7,147 nt of DNA from NCBI GenBank assembly GCA_017620435.1, contig JAFZQL010000179.1:1-7147 (forward strand). Direction: 5' to 3'. The notes beneath the pieces are model-generated. The model searched no databases, was not told the origin of the DNA, and worked only from the letters and a program-made list of their open reading frames with translations. Position numbers and translations under genes: made by a program. Positions 1 to 6,645 of this stretch are shown here, in pieces. This stretch comes from Erysipelotrichaceae bacterium (GTDB lineage: Bacteria > Bacillota_I > Bacilli_A > Erysipelotrichales > Erysipelotrichaceae). Position 1 is the stretch's first letter. Every line of letters starts with the position of its first letter.

Positions 1-1092
1 CATCTATTAAAATCGGCAGGTTATGATGTGACCTGCTGTTTTATGCGTAACTGGGACTCTGCATTGAACAACGATACGCTGGGAAACAGCACCCTGAACG
101 ACGACATCTGTCCGCAGGAATCCGACTACAACGACGCGAAGAAAACAGCTGAAAAACTCGGTCTAGAGCTTCTACGCAGCGATTATATCGAGGAATACTG
201 GAACTATGTATTTCAGAACTTCATCGAAGAATACAAGAAGGGAAGAACCCCGAATCCGGATATCCTTTGCAACAAGTACATCAAGTTCGATTATTTTGAA
301 AGATTTGCTAGAGAAAAGGGATTTGAAGCCATCGCGACCGGTCACTATTTCAAAGCTGATGAAACGGATGGAATCCGTCATTACTACAAGGCGGCCGATC
401 TTTCCAAAGACCAGTCTTATTTCCTGGCCCAGGTCAGTAAAAAAGCTCTGGATTATTCTCTGTTTCCGTTAGGAGATATCCCGAAAACAGAAGTCAGAAG
501 GATAGCCCATGAACTGGATCTGCCGATCGCCGACAAGAAGGATTCTACCGGCATCTGTTTCATCGGTGAAAGAGATTTCCGGGAATTCCTGAAAAACTAC
601 ATCCCGATGAAACCGGGAAAGATCATCGATATCGATACCCTGGAAGAAATCGGCACCCATGAAGGCGTCTACTACTATACCCTGGGTCAAAGAAAAGGCT
701 TCGGCGTCGGCGGCAACAGGGGACCGTACTACTGCGTCGGAAAAGATGTACAGAACAATATTCTTTATCTGACATCTGTTAAAAACGAATCTTATCTGGA
801 TTCCGATTCCGCCTATATCTGCGACATCAACTGGATTGAAGAGATTGCAGATGAAATGGATATCCAATGCAAGTTCCGCTACCGGCAGAACGACAATGAA
901 GTACATCTTAAGAAGATATCCGATCATGAGGCAATGCTGTACTATCCGCAGAAAGTTAAATCTGTGACCCCCGGTCAGCAGGCTGTTTTCTACAAGAATG
1001 GAATGCTTCTGGGCGGCGGCGTCATTGAAAAGACCTACATCAACGGCACGGATGTCGGTGAATGGCTTGATCAGAGAGTGAAAAATGGCTGA
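1..1092 (+). CDS. mnmA: tRNA-specific 2-thiouridylase MnmA, 5'-truncated by the window edge
   Basis: MnmA (TrmU) uses ATP and a sulfur carrier to make 2-thiouridine at wobble position 34 of Lys, Glu and Gln tRNAs in the cytoplasm. The reading frame is open from base 1 (HLLKSAGYDV, then FMRNWD), so the GTG at 28 is internal and the true start lies upstream. The missing part is roughly 20 residues with the PP-loop motif SGGVDSS. Numbering from base 1 gives 363 residues. Family signatures are GRTPNPDILCN (81-91), ATGHYF (112-117), DQSYFL (137-142), DSTGICFIGER (181-191), LGQRKG (228-233) and a C-terminal LGGG. The two catalytic cysteines are Cys90 (codon at 268) and Cys186 (codon at 556); their 96-residue spacing is close to that of E. 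coli Cys102/Cys199. The stop overlaps the recD2 start by 8 bases, which suggests co-transcription. Nothing looks broken. Identity is very secure. Confidence 0.96.
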   Translation, partial: HLLKSAGYDVTCCFMRNWDSALNNDTLGNSTLNDDICPQESDYNDAKKTAEKLGLELLRSDYIEEYWNYVFQNFIEEYKKGRTPNPDILCNKYIKFDYFERFAREKGFEAIATGHYFKADETDGIRHYYKAADLSKDQSYFLAQVSKKALDYSLFPLGDIPKTEVRRIAHELDLPIADKKDSTGICFIGERDFREFLKNYIPMKPGKIIDIDTLEEIGTHEGVYYYTLGQRKGFGVGGNRGPYYCVGKDVQNNILYLTSVKNESYLDSDSAYICDINWIEEIADEMDIQCKFRYRQNDNEVHLKKISDHEAMLYYPQKVKSVTPGQQAVFYKNGMLLGGGVIEKTYINGTDVGEWLDQRVKNG

Positions 1093-3202
1093 TGAACTGA
1101 TAGAAATACTGACAGGCGAGTTTACCCATGTACTGTACAAAAGCGAAAAGTACATGGTTAGCAAATTCAGGACCGAAGAAGGGACGATCACGGTAACCGG
1201 ACCTTCTTTTGATTTTGAACACGGTCAGAAGTACGTTCTGACGGGTCATTATACGGAACACTACCGCTACGGACTGCAGTTCAACATGCTGACGATAGAA
1301 AAATACCTGTCCGATCAGAAGGAAGAGATCATTTCCTATCTGAAAAGCAGCGCTTTCCCCGGTATCGGTAAGAAGACTGCGGAAAAGGTCTATCTGCATT
1401 TCGGCAGCGATACATTGAAGATCCTGAAAGAAGATCCTTCAAAAATCATGGAAGTCGATCTCAGCGAGAAACAGTATCAGTCACTGCAGGAAGGTTTCCG
1501 TCAGATGAACGATCCGGAGAACGAGATCCTGTTCTATCTGGTTTCCAACGGCTTCAACAATCTGGAAGCCCAGAAGATCTTCAACCGTTTCAAGCTGGCT
1601 ACCGTCGAAGTATCGCAAGATAATCCGTTCCGCTTCTACAACGAAGTTTACGGTATGAGCTTCGACAAGGTGCGTACATTTGCGATGAGAAACGAGTTCG
1701 ATGATTCCCAGAACAAGTACCGGGAAGCGTTCCTGATCAAACTGCTTACCGATTATACCTTCAGCTCCGGAGATCTCTATGTTACGGAAGATGAACTGAT
1801 GCATCTGGTTTCTTACTACGGAGGCATGGACAATCTGGAAGAAATCATTGAAAGATGCCGGGATAAAGAATACATCGTCAGAGAAGATGACCGATATTAT
1901 CTTTCTTCGGATTATTACGATGAACTGTATATCAGTGATTTTCTGAAGTCTTTTCAGAGCGATATGCATGCGGATGATATTCTGATCGAAGAAGGGATTA
2001 AGAATGCGGAAAACAGCCTTAAAATCGCCTACGATGAGAAACAGAAGCAGGCGATACGTTCTTTCTTCCTGAACGATATCTCTATCATCACCGGAGGTCC
2101 GGGCACAGGAAAGACTACCATCATCAAGACGATGTCCGAGATCTTCAAAAGCGTTTATCCTTTTTCCAGTCTGATCATCGTCGCACCGACAGGAAGAGCT
2201 GCAAAAAGAATCGCAGAGATCTGTGAAGTGGAATCCAAGACAATACATTCTCTGCTTAGATGGGATAAAGAAACCAATACTTTCGTATTCGGAGCGGACA
2301 ACCCGATCCTCTACGATGCGATCATCATCGACGAGTTCTCGATGGTTGACAATTCCCTGTTTGCTTCACTGCTGAAGGCCTGTTCCCGGATCAAGAAGAT
2401 CTGCATCATCGGCGACCACAATCAACTTCCTTCCATCAGACCGGGAAAACTGCTGAACGATCTGATTGAATCTGACAAGATTCCCGTAACGCTTCTGGAT
2501 CTGAACTACCGTCAGGATAAAGGCAACGAGATCATTTCTCTGGCTGACGACATCATAAAAGACGACGCGGACATTTCTAGATACCAGAAAGACATTCATT
2601 TCTATCCGTATGAAAGAGGAGACTTCGATCTGATCTCTCTGATCAAGGAAAATCTGAAAGATGGCTATACGCTTGATGAAATACAGATCCTTTCCCCGAT
2701 GTACAAGGGAGAATGGGGGATAGACAATCTCAATCTGCTGCTGCAGAGTACATTCAACCCAAGAAGCATCGACAAGGCGGAAAGAAGGATCGGAGATCAT
2801 ATCTTTAGAGAAGGGGACAAGATCCTGCAGCTGAAGAACAGACCTACAGACGACGTATACAACGGCGACATCGGTATTCTGGAAGAAATCGACATGAAAG
2901 AGAAGTATCTGATGGTCAACTATTCCGGCGTCTATGTCTTCTATGCTTTCGACGACCTGGCTGATCTGTCTCTGGCCTATGCCATGTCGGTCCATAAATC
3001 CCAGGGTTCCGAATACCAGATCGTATACTTTATTTTCAACCGGAACAATATCCACATGCTGAATAAAAAACTGATTTATACGGCAATCTCCCGCGCAAGA
3101 AAAAAACTTGTTATAATAGGAGACGAAACTCTGTTCAGACAGGGTCTGTCACGCAGCATGAAACAGCGTGCAACCACATTGAAAGAGAGACTTGGAAAAT
3201 GA
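1085..3202 (+). CDS. recD2: RecD2-type ATP-dependent DNA helicase (YrrC-like)
   Basis: This is a 705-residue superfamily 1B 5'-3' DNA helicase of the RecD2 type, found in bacteria without a RecBCD partner and linked to replication-fork and DNA-repair work. The N-terminal part (about 1-310) has an OB-like segment and a helix-hairpin-helix stretch, FPGIGKKTAEKV (91-102). Helicase motifs follow in order: Walker A GGPGTGKTT (337-345), Ia APTGRAAKR (367-375), TIHSLL (386-391), Walker B IIIDEFSM (413-420), III GDHNQLPSI (443-451), IV YRQ (475-477), VYNGDIG (591-597), V VHKSQGSEY (636-644) and VI YTAISRARKK (665-674). All key residues are present. From memory, the length is close to the Deinococcus protein (about 715) and shorter than Bacillus YrrC (about 800), mainly because the N-terminal extension is short. 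The ATG at 1085 lies inside the end of mnmA with only a weak GAGAG purine stretch ahead, so translational coupling is likely. Confidence 0.95.
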   Translation: MADELIEILTGEFTHVLYKSEKYMVSKFRTEEGTITVTGPSFDFEHGQKYVLTGHYTEHYRYGLQFNMLTIEKYLSDQKEEIISYLKSSAFPGIGKKTAEKVYLHFGSDTLKILKEDPSKIMEVDLSEKQYQSLQEGFRQMNDPENEILFYLVSNGFNNLEAQKIFNRFKLATVEVSQDNPFRFYNEVYGMSFDKVRTFAMRNEFDDSQNKYREAFLIKLLTDYTFSSGDLYVTEDELMHLVSYYGGMDNLEEIIERCRDKEYIVREDDRYYLSSDYYDELYISDFLKSFQSDMHADDILIEEGIKNAENSLKIAYDEKQKQAIRSFFLNDISIITGGPGTGKTTIIKTMSEIFKSVYPFSSLIIVAPTGRAAKRIAEICEVESKTIHSLLRWDKETNTFVFGADNPILYDAIIIDEFSMVDNSLFASLLKACSRIKKICIIGDHNQLPSIRPGKLLNDLIESDKIPVTLLDLNYRQDKGNEIISLADDIIKDDADISRYQKDIHFYPYERGDFDLISLIKENLKDGYTLDEIQILSPMYKGEWGIDNLNLLLQSTFNPRSIDKAERRIGDHIFREGDKILQLKNRPTDDVYNGDIGILEEIDMKEKYLMVNYSGVYVFYAFDDLADLSLAYAMSVHKSQGSEYQIVYFIFNRNNIHMLNKKLIYTAISRARKKLVIIGDETLFRQGLSRSMKQRATTLKERLGK

Positions 3203-3750
3203 AAGAACAACTTAGAAGAAGAACAGTCATTATCATATTCGCAGCTATCGTAGCCGTTCTGCAGTGTGCAGCGACATTCATTAATTTCGGCGCATTCCCG
3301 ATCACTCTAACGCTGATTCCGATCATCGTTGCGGGTGCGGTATTCGGATCTTTCGTAGGCATGATCATGGGTCTGGTATTCGGTATTGTCGTAGCGATCA
3401 TGGTAGTAACGGGAGCGGATCCTTCCGGTGCAACCATGCTGGCGGCAAGGCCTGTCGTCACCATTTCCGTATGTATCCTGAAAGGCGCTCTGGCCGGACT
3501 GCTGTCTGCCTGCACTTATCATCTGCTGAAAAAGAAAAGCGAAACGGCAGCGATCATCGTAGCTTCCGCAGTCGCTCCGATCGTCAATACCGGAACACTG
3601 TTTCTGTGCCTGATCATTTTCTTCGGTTCTTCTTTTACCGTGATGCTGGCGGCTTTAACCAGCCTGAACTTCATTATTGAACTGCTGACCAATGTCCTGC
3701 TGGCTCCGGGACTGCTGGTTGCGATACACAACGCGGAAAAAAATAACTGA
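3199..3750 (+). CDS. ECF-transporter S component-like membrane protein, substrate unknown
   Basis: This 183-residue, very hydrophobic protein has about six predicted membrane helices (roughly residues 9-28, 35-48, 49-71, 87-109, 117-142 and 154-176), with a basic N-terminus (KEQLRRR) and a KKK loop near 111-113. The pattern fits substrate-binding S components of energy-coupling factor vitamin transporters. Supporting features are an AxxxA motif in helix 1 (Ala15/Ala19), known in S components as the contact for EcfT, the TLTLIPIIVAGAVFGSFVG segment (36-54), a KGALAGLL stretch (95-102) and APIVNTGTLF (126-135). Its ATG shares an ATGA with the recD2 stop, so it is probably translationally coupled to recD2. 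No EcfA or EcfT gene is in the window, so it would rely on a shared module elsewhere. I cannot assign the substrate. Family assignment rests on topology and motif resemblance; an unrelated small six-helix protein is the main alternative. Confidence 0.72.
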   Translation: MKEQLRRRTVIIIFAAIVAVLQCAATFINFGAFPITLTLIPIIVAGAVFGSFVGMIMGLVFGIVVAIMVVTGADPSGATMLAARPVVTISVCILKGALAGLLSACTYHLLKKKSETAAIIVASAVAPIVNTGTLFLCLIIFFGSSFTVMLAALTSLNFIIELLTNVLLAPGLLVAIHNAEKNN

Positions 3751-3764
3751 ATTTTAAATAAATA

Positions 3765-3773
3765 TGTTAAGAT
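3765..3773 (+). promoter_or_regulatory. Probable extended -10 promoter for the alaS T-box transcript
   Basis: A TG at 3765-3766, one base, then TAAGAT (3768-3773) form an extended -10 element just after the S-component stop. The -35 region 17-18 bases upstream has no good TTGACA match, which extended -10 promoters tolerate. Transcription would start near 3779-3781, exactly where the first T-box helix (GGAAG, 3779-3783) begins. That agreement is the main support. Confidence 0.55.
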
Positions 3774-3852
3774 AGATGGGAAGATGAGTAATCTGTCAGG
3801 ACCTTATAGAGAGTATCCGGCCGGTGAAAGGATGCAGGAAGGGACAGACGAA

Positions 3853-3855
3853 GCT
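3853..3855 (+). promoter_or_regulatory. T-box specifier codon GCU (alanine)
   Basis: GCT sits on the 3' side of the stem I internal loop, after GAA and before a purine, as is usual for T-box specifiers. It matches the downstream gene, alaS. A strictly Watson-Crick partner would be a tRNA-Ala with anticodon AGC; GGC or UGC would need wobble or relaxed pairing at the third position. Confidence 0.82.
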
Positions 3856-3928
3856 GCTTCCTTGGATTCAGGGCAATGCCTGACGTGTCATTCGCGTTAA
3901 GAATAAAAGTGCACATGCCTCATGTGAA

Positions 3929-3959
3929 CTAAGGTGGTACCACGTAATAACGTCCTTAG
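3929..3959 (+). promoter_or_regulatory. T-box antiterminator
   Basis: CTAAGG (3929-3934) pairs with CCTTAG (3954-3959) and ACGT (3942-3945) pairs with ACGT (3950-3953). This leaves the seven-base bulge TGGTACC (3935-3941) and a four-base AATA loop, the classic antiterminator shape. It shares bases 3950-3956 with the terminator stem, so the two structures exclude each other. Confidence 0.93.
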
Positions 3960-3979
3960 ACAGGACGTTTTATTTATTT
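3949..3979 (+). terminator. Intrinsic terminator of the alaS T-box
   Basis: AACGTCCT (3949-3956) pairs perfectly over 8 bp with AGGACGTT (3962-3969) around a TAGAC loop. A T-rich run with two interrupting A residues follows (3968-3979). It forms when tRNA-Ala is charged and the antiterminator is not stabilised. No other hairpin lies between the S-component stop and here, so transcripts reading through from the upstream block would also meet this terminator. Confidence 0.92.
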
Positions 3980-3980
3980 C

Positions 3981-3986
3981 AGGAGG
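3981..3986 (+). promoter_or_regulatory. Ribosome binding site of alaS
   Basis: A perfect AGGAGG lies 7 bases before the ATG at 3994, directly after the terminator T-tract. It fixes the alaS start and shows that initiation is strong once transcription escapes the T-box, in contrast to the weak sites of recD2 and the S-component gene. Confidence 0.9.
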
Positions 3987-3993
3987 ATAGACG

Positions 3994-6606
3994 ATGAAAA
4001 ATCTTAGTGGCAATCAGGTTAGACAAATGTTTCTGGACTTTTTCCGCTCAAAAGATCATATGATCGAACCGGGCGCTTCCTTGATCCCGGTAAATGACCC
4101 GACGCTTCTGTGGATCAACTCCGGTGTTGCGGCGCTGAAGAAATATCTGGACGGAAGAGAAAAACCGAAATCCAACCGTATCGCGAACGCACAAAAGTGC
4201 ATCCGTACGAACGATATCGAGAATGTCGGCAAGACTTCCCGCCATCATACTTTCTTTGAGATGCTCGGCAACTGGTCGATCGGCGACTATTTCAAGGAAG
4301 AATCGCTGAAAATGTCCTGGGAGTTTCTGACTTCTCCGGAATGGATCGGCTTTGATCCGGACAGGATCTATGTAACGGTATATCCGGACGATACGGAATC
4401 CTACGATATCTGGACGAAACAGATCGGTCTGAATCCGTCTCATATCCTGAAGTCCTACGACAACTACTGGCAGATCGGTGAAGGACCTTGCGGTCCGGAT
4501 TCCGAGATCTATTACGACCGCGGTCCGAAATACGATCCGGAAGGGATCGGCGAGAAACTCTTCTTCGACGAAATGGAGAACGACCGTTATGTTGAACTCT
4601 GGAACAACGTATTCTCTCAATATGATGCCAAGGAAGGCGTAGACAGGAAAGATTTCAAGGAACTGCCGCAGAAAAACATCGATACCGGCATGGGTCTGGA
4701 AAGACTGGTGGCGATGATTCAGGACGGCGAAACCAACTTCGATACGGACCTATTCCTGCCGTATATCCGCAAGACCGAAGAATTCGCCAAAAAGAAATAT
4801 GACGAAGACAAGATGGCTTACAGGGTCATCGCCGACCATATCCGTACCTGCGTGTTTGCACTGTCTGATGGAGCCACTTTCTCCAATGAAGGCAGAGGCT
4901 ATGTCTTAAGAAGAGTCTTAAGAAGAGCGATGCGCTATGGCAGAAATATCGGCATCGAAAAGCCGTTCCTGTACGAGATCGTCGATACGGTATGTGAAAA
5001 CATGAAAGATTTCTATCCTTATCTGATGGATAAGAAAGGCTTTGTAAAGAAGCTCATTCTGAAAGAAGAAGAATCTTTCCTGCTGACACTGTCAAACGGC
5101 GAGAAACTGCTCGCAGAAGAGCTGAAAAAGGCCCAGAACGGCGTTTTAAGCGGTGAAGTGATCTTCAAACTCTACGATACCTACGGTTTCCCGAAAGAAA
5201 TGACCATTGAATCGGCAGAGGAGCAGGGGCTCAAATGCGATCTGGAAGGCTTCGAAACCTGCATGAACAGGCAGCGGGAAATGGCCAGAAACGCCAGAGA
5301 TGTCGAAGAATCCATGCACAACCAGTCGGAAGACCTGCTGAACTTCAATGAGCCGTTTACCTTTACCGGATATGAAAAAACAGAAGATGAAGGCAGAGTA
5401 ACGGGTCTGTTCAAAAACGGAATCAGAATCAGTGAACTGTCTGACGAAGGCGAGATCGTATTCGATCATTCCTGTTTCTATGCGGAATCCGGCGGTCAGT
5501 GCGCCGATACCGGCATCCTTTACAACGACAGTTTCAAAGCTGAAGTCAATGACGTCAAGAAGGCGCCGAACGGACAGTTCCTGCATCATGTCGTCGTAAA
5601 AGAAGGCTTGTTAAAAGAAAAAGACGTTTTGAAACAGGAGATCAATGCGGGTGACAGACTGAAGATCCGTGCCAACCATTCATCTCTGCACCTGCTGCAG
5701 TCTGCTCTGATCAGAGTACTGGGTTCCCACGTTGCGCAGGCCGGCTCCTATGTCTGCAAGGACTATGCCCGTTTCGACTTCTCGCACTATGAGAAAGTCT
5801 CTCCGGAACAGCTGAATGAAATAGAAGGTCTAGTAAACAGCTTCATCGCACTGCAGCTGCCGATCACTACGGAAATATTACCGATCGAGGAAGCCAAGAA
5901 GACAGGAGCCATCGCTCTGTTCGATGAGAAATACACGGATGAAGTCAGAGTCGTCTCCATGGGCGATGTATCCAAGGAATTCTGCGGCGGTACGCACGCT
6001 TCCAATACGACCGATCTGGGCGTCTTCAAGATCGTTTCCGAAGAATCCATTGGTTCCGGCATCAGAAGGATGGAAGTTATGACCAAGTTGAAAGCCTATG
6101 AAGGTTTCAAGGACTATGAACACAAGCTGGATGTTCTGAAGGACGAACTGAAGCTGAAAAACATCGACATGATCTACGATCGTCTGCTGCAGCTTAAAAA
6201 CGAAAACGCTTCCTTGAACAGTGAACTGAAAGTTCTGAAAGAAAAACTGATGAACGAAGAAGCCGATTCCCTGATCCGTAAGGCGAAAGACAACGGCAAA
6301 TTCAAATATCTGCTTCTTTCTCTTGATTCTTATGAAGGCAATCTGAAAGATTACGCCAACGGCATACGCAATAAACTTGACGGCGGTTTCGTCTTCGTTG
6401 TGAATCAAAACGGCGACAAGCTCTCCATGGTCGCTTCAGCCGGGAACAAAGCGCAGGATGGTGGTATCAGATGCGGAGAGATCATTTCCAAAGCCTGTAC
6501 GCTGGCTAACGGCAGGGGAGGCGGTAAGTCTGATCTAGCCCAGGGCGGAGGCACCGGTGTTGATACTCAGCTGCTTCTTAGTGAAGTCGAAAAGTTCATC
6601 CAATAA
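3994..6606 (+). CDS. alaS: Alanyl-tRNA synthetase
   Basis: AlaRS charges tRNA-Ala with alanine using ATP and clears mischarged Ser- and Gly-tRNA-Ala. The 870-residue length is normal for the family. The class II catalytic domain includes the motif 2 region RHHTFFEMLGNWSIGDYF (83-100) and motif 3 GMGLERL (232-238). The tRNA-recognition part includes EGRGYVLRRVLRRAMRYGRN (299-318). The editing domain has FYAESGGQ (495-502) and the zinc-binding set His562/His566 (HSSLH) with Cys664/His668 (CGGTH). Residues about 700-760 look coiled-coil, followed by the glycine-rich C-Ala (DHHA1) domain (about 766-870), with NGRGGGKSDLAQGGG near 839-853. All catalytic and editing ligands are present, so the enzyme should be active and proofreading. 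The start is set by AGGAGG 7 bases upstream. Expression is controlled by the alanine T-box leader; ireB follows 39 bases after the stop. Confidence 0.98.
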   Translation: MKNLSGNQVRQMFLDFFRSKDHMIEPGASLIPVNDPTLLWINSGVAALKKYLDGREKPKSNRIANAQKCIRTNDIENVGKTSRHHTFFEMLGNWSIGDYFKEESLKMSWEFLTSPEWIGFDPDRIYVTVYPDDTESYDIWTKQIGLNPSHILKSYDNYWQIGEGPCGPDSEIYYDRGPKYDPEGIGEKLFFDEMENDRYVELWNNVFSQYDAKEGVDRKDFKELPQKNIDTGMGLERLVAMIQDGETNFDTDLFLPYIRKTEEFAKKKYDEDKMAYRVIADHIRTCVFALSDGATFSNEGRGYVLRRVLRRAMRYGRNIGIEKPFLYEIVDTVCENMKDFYPYLMDKKGFVKKLILKEEESFLLTLSNGEKLLAEELKKAQNGVLSGEVIFKLYDTYGFPKEMTIESAEEQGLKCDLEGFETCMNRQREMARNARDVEESMHNQSEDLLNFNEPFTFTGYEKTEDEGRVTGLFKNGIRISELSDEGEIVFDHSCFYAESGGQCADTGILYNDSFKAEVNDVKKAPNGQFLHHVVVKEGLLKEKDVLKQEINAGDRLKIRANHSSLHLLQSALIRVLGSHVAQAGSYVCKDYARFDFSHYEKVSPEQLNEIEGLVNSFIALQLPITTEILPIEEAKKTGAIALFDEKYTDEVRVVSMGDVSKEFCGGTHASNTTDLGVFKIVSEESIGSGIRRMEVMTKLKAYEGFKDYEHKLDVLKDELKLKNIDMIYDRLLQLKNENASLNSELKVLKEKLMNEEADSLIRKAKDNGKFKYLLLSLDSYEGNLKDYANGIRNKLDGGFVFVVNQNGDKLSMVASAGNKAQDGGIRCGEIISKACTLANGRGGGKSDLAQGGGTGVDTQLLLSEVEKFIQ
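4903..4926 (+). repeat. Perfect 12-bp tandem repeat inside alaS
   Basis: The 12-mer GTCTTAAGAAGA occurs twice back to back and in frame, encoding Val-Leu-Arg-Arg twice (residues 304-311). The protein motif (GYVLRR followed by hydrophobic-Arg-Arg) is a normal conserved part of AlaRS. The repeat therefore most likely reflects codon choice on a naturally repetitive motif, not an expansion. Confidence 0.85.
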
Positions 6607-6620
6607 GTACCGATATAGTG

Positions 6621-6626
6621 TATAAT
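6621..6626 (+). promoter_or_regulatory. Possible -10 box for ireB
   Basis: A perfect TATAAT lies in the 39-base gap between the alaS stop and the ireB ATG. No convincing -35 hexamer stands 16-18 bases upstream, within the end of alaS. If used, it would start transcription near 6633, leaving almost no leader before the ribosome site at 6634-6639. It may equally be a chance match in an AT-rich gap. Confidence 0.35.
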
Positions 6627-6645
6627 GAGGAAAAGGAGGTAGAAT

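Larger units (their letters stand above)
3778..3979 (+). ncRNA. T-box riboswitch leader, tRNA-Ala responsive
   Basis: This leader reads tRNA-Ala charging and controls alaS by transcription attenuation. Stem I can be drawn by hand: GGAAG 3779-3783 with CTTCC 3857-3861; TCTGTC 3792-3797 with GACAGA 3843-3848; CCTT 3802-3805 with AAGG 3839-3842; and ATCC 3815-3818 with GGAT 3830-3833. The typical AGAGAG (3808-3813) and GGTGAAAG (3823-3830) elements of the distal arm are present. The specifier loop carries AGTA on its 5' side (3787-3790) and GAA-GCT-G on its 3' side (3850-3856); GCU is an alanine codon. A stem TCAGG/CCTGA (3868-3872/3879-3883) and a stem III CACATG/CATGTG (3912-3917/3921-3926) follow. 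The T-box core AAGGTGGTACCACG is at 3931-3944; its UGGU can pair with the ACCA end of tRNA-Ala (discriminator A). Known family behaviour: uncharged tRNA stabilises the antiterminator and permits read-through into alaS. Confidence 0.96.

Noticed and set aside
28..30. GTG at 28 as the start of mnmA
   Set aside because: The frame is open back to base 1 and the upstream residues HLLKSAGYDV match the region right after the MnmA PP-loop, so the gene begins before the window.
469..1191. Long antisense open frame (240 residues) on the - strand across mnmA
   Set aside because: It lies opposite a clearly real gene and shows no family resemblance or ribosome site. It is explained by the codon pattern of the sense gene.
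1481..3055. Antisense open frames of 255 and 229 residues opposite recD2
   Set aside because: The recD2 frame carries every helicase motif in order, while the - strand frames show none. They reflect few stop codons opposite a GAT/CTG-rich gene.
3307..3731. Several short frames on both strands inside the S-component gene
   Set aside because: The 3199-3750 frame has coherent membrane helices and coupling to recD2. The alternatives have composition typical of shifted-frame translation.
3751..3993. A small protein gene or sRNA other than the T-box in the alaS leader
   Set aside because: All conserved segments are accounted for by T-box pairings, and no frame with a ribosome site and sensible length is present.
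4048..6408. Antisense frames opposite alaS (190, 147, 99 and 176 residues)
   Set aside because: AlaRS is intact and highly conserved in the sense frame. The opposite frames lack start signals and recognisable domains.
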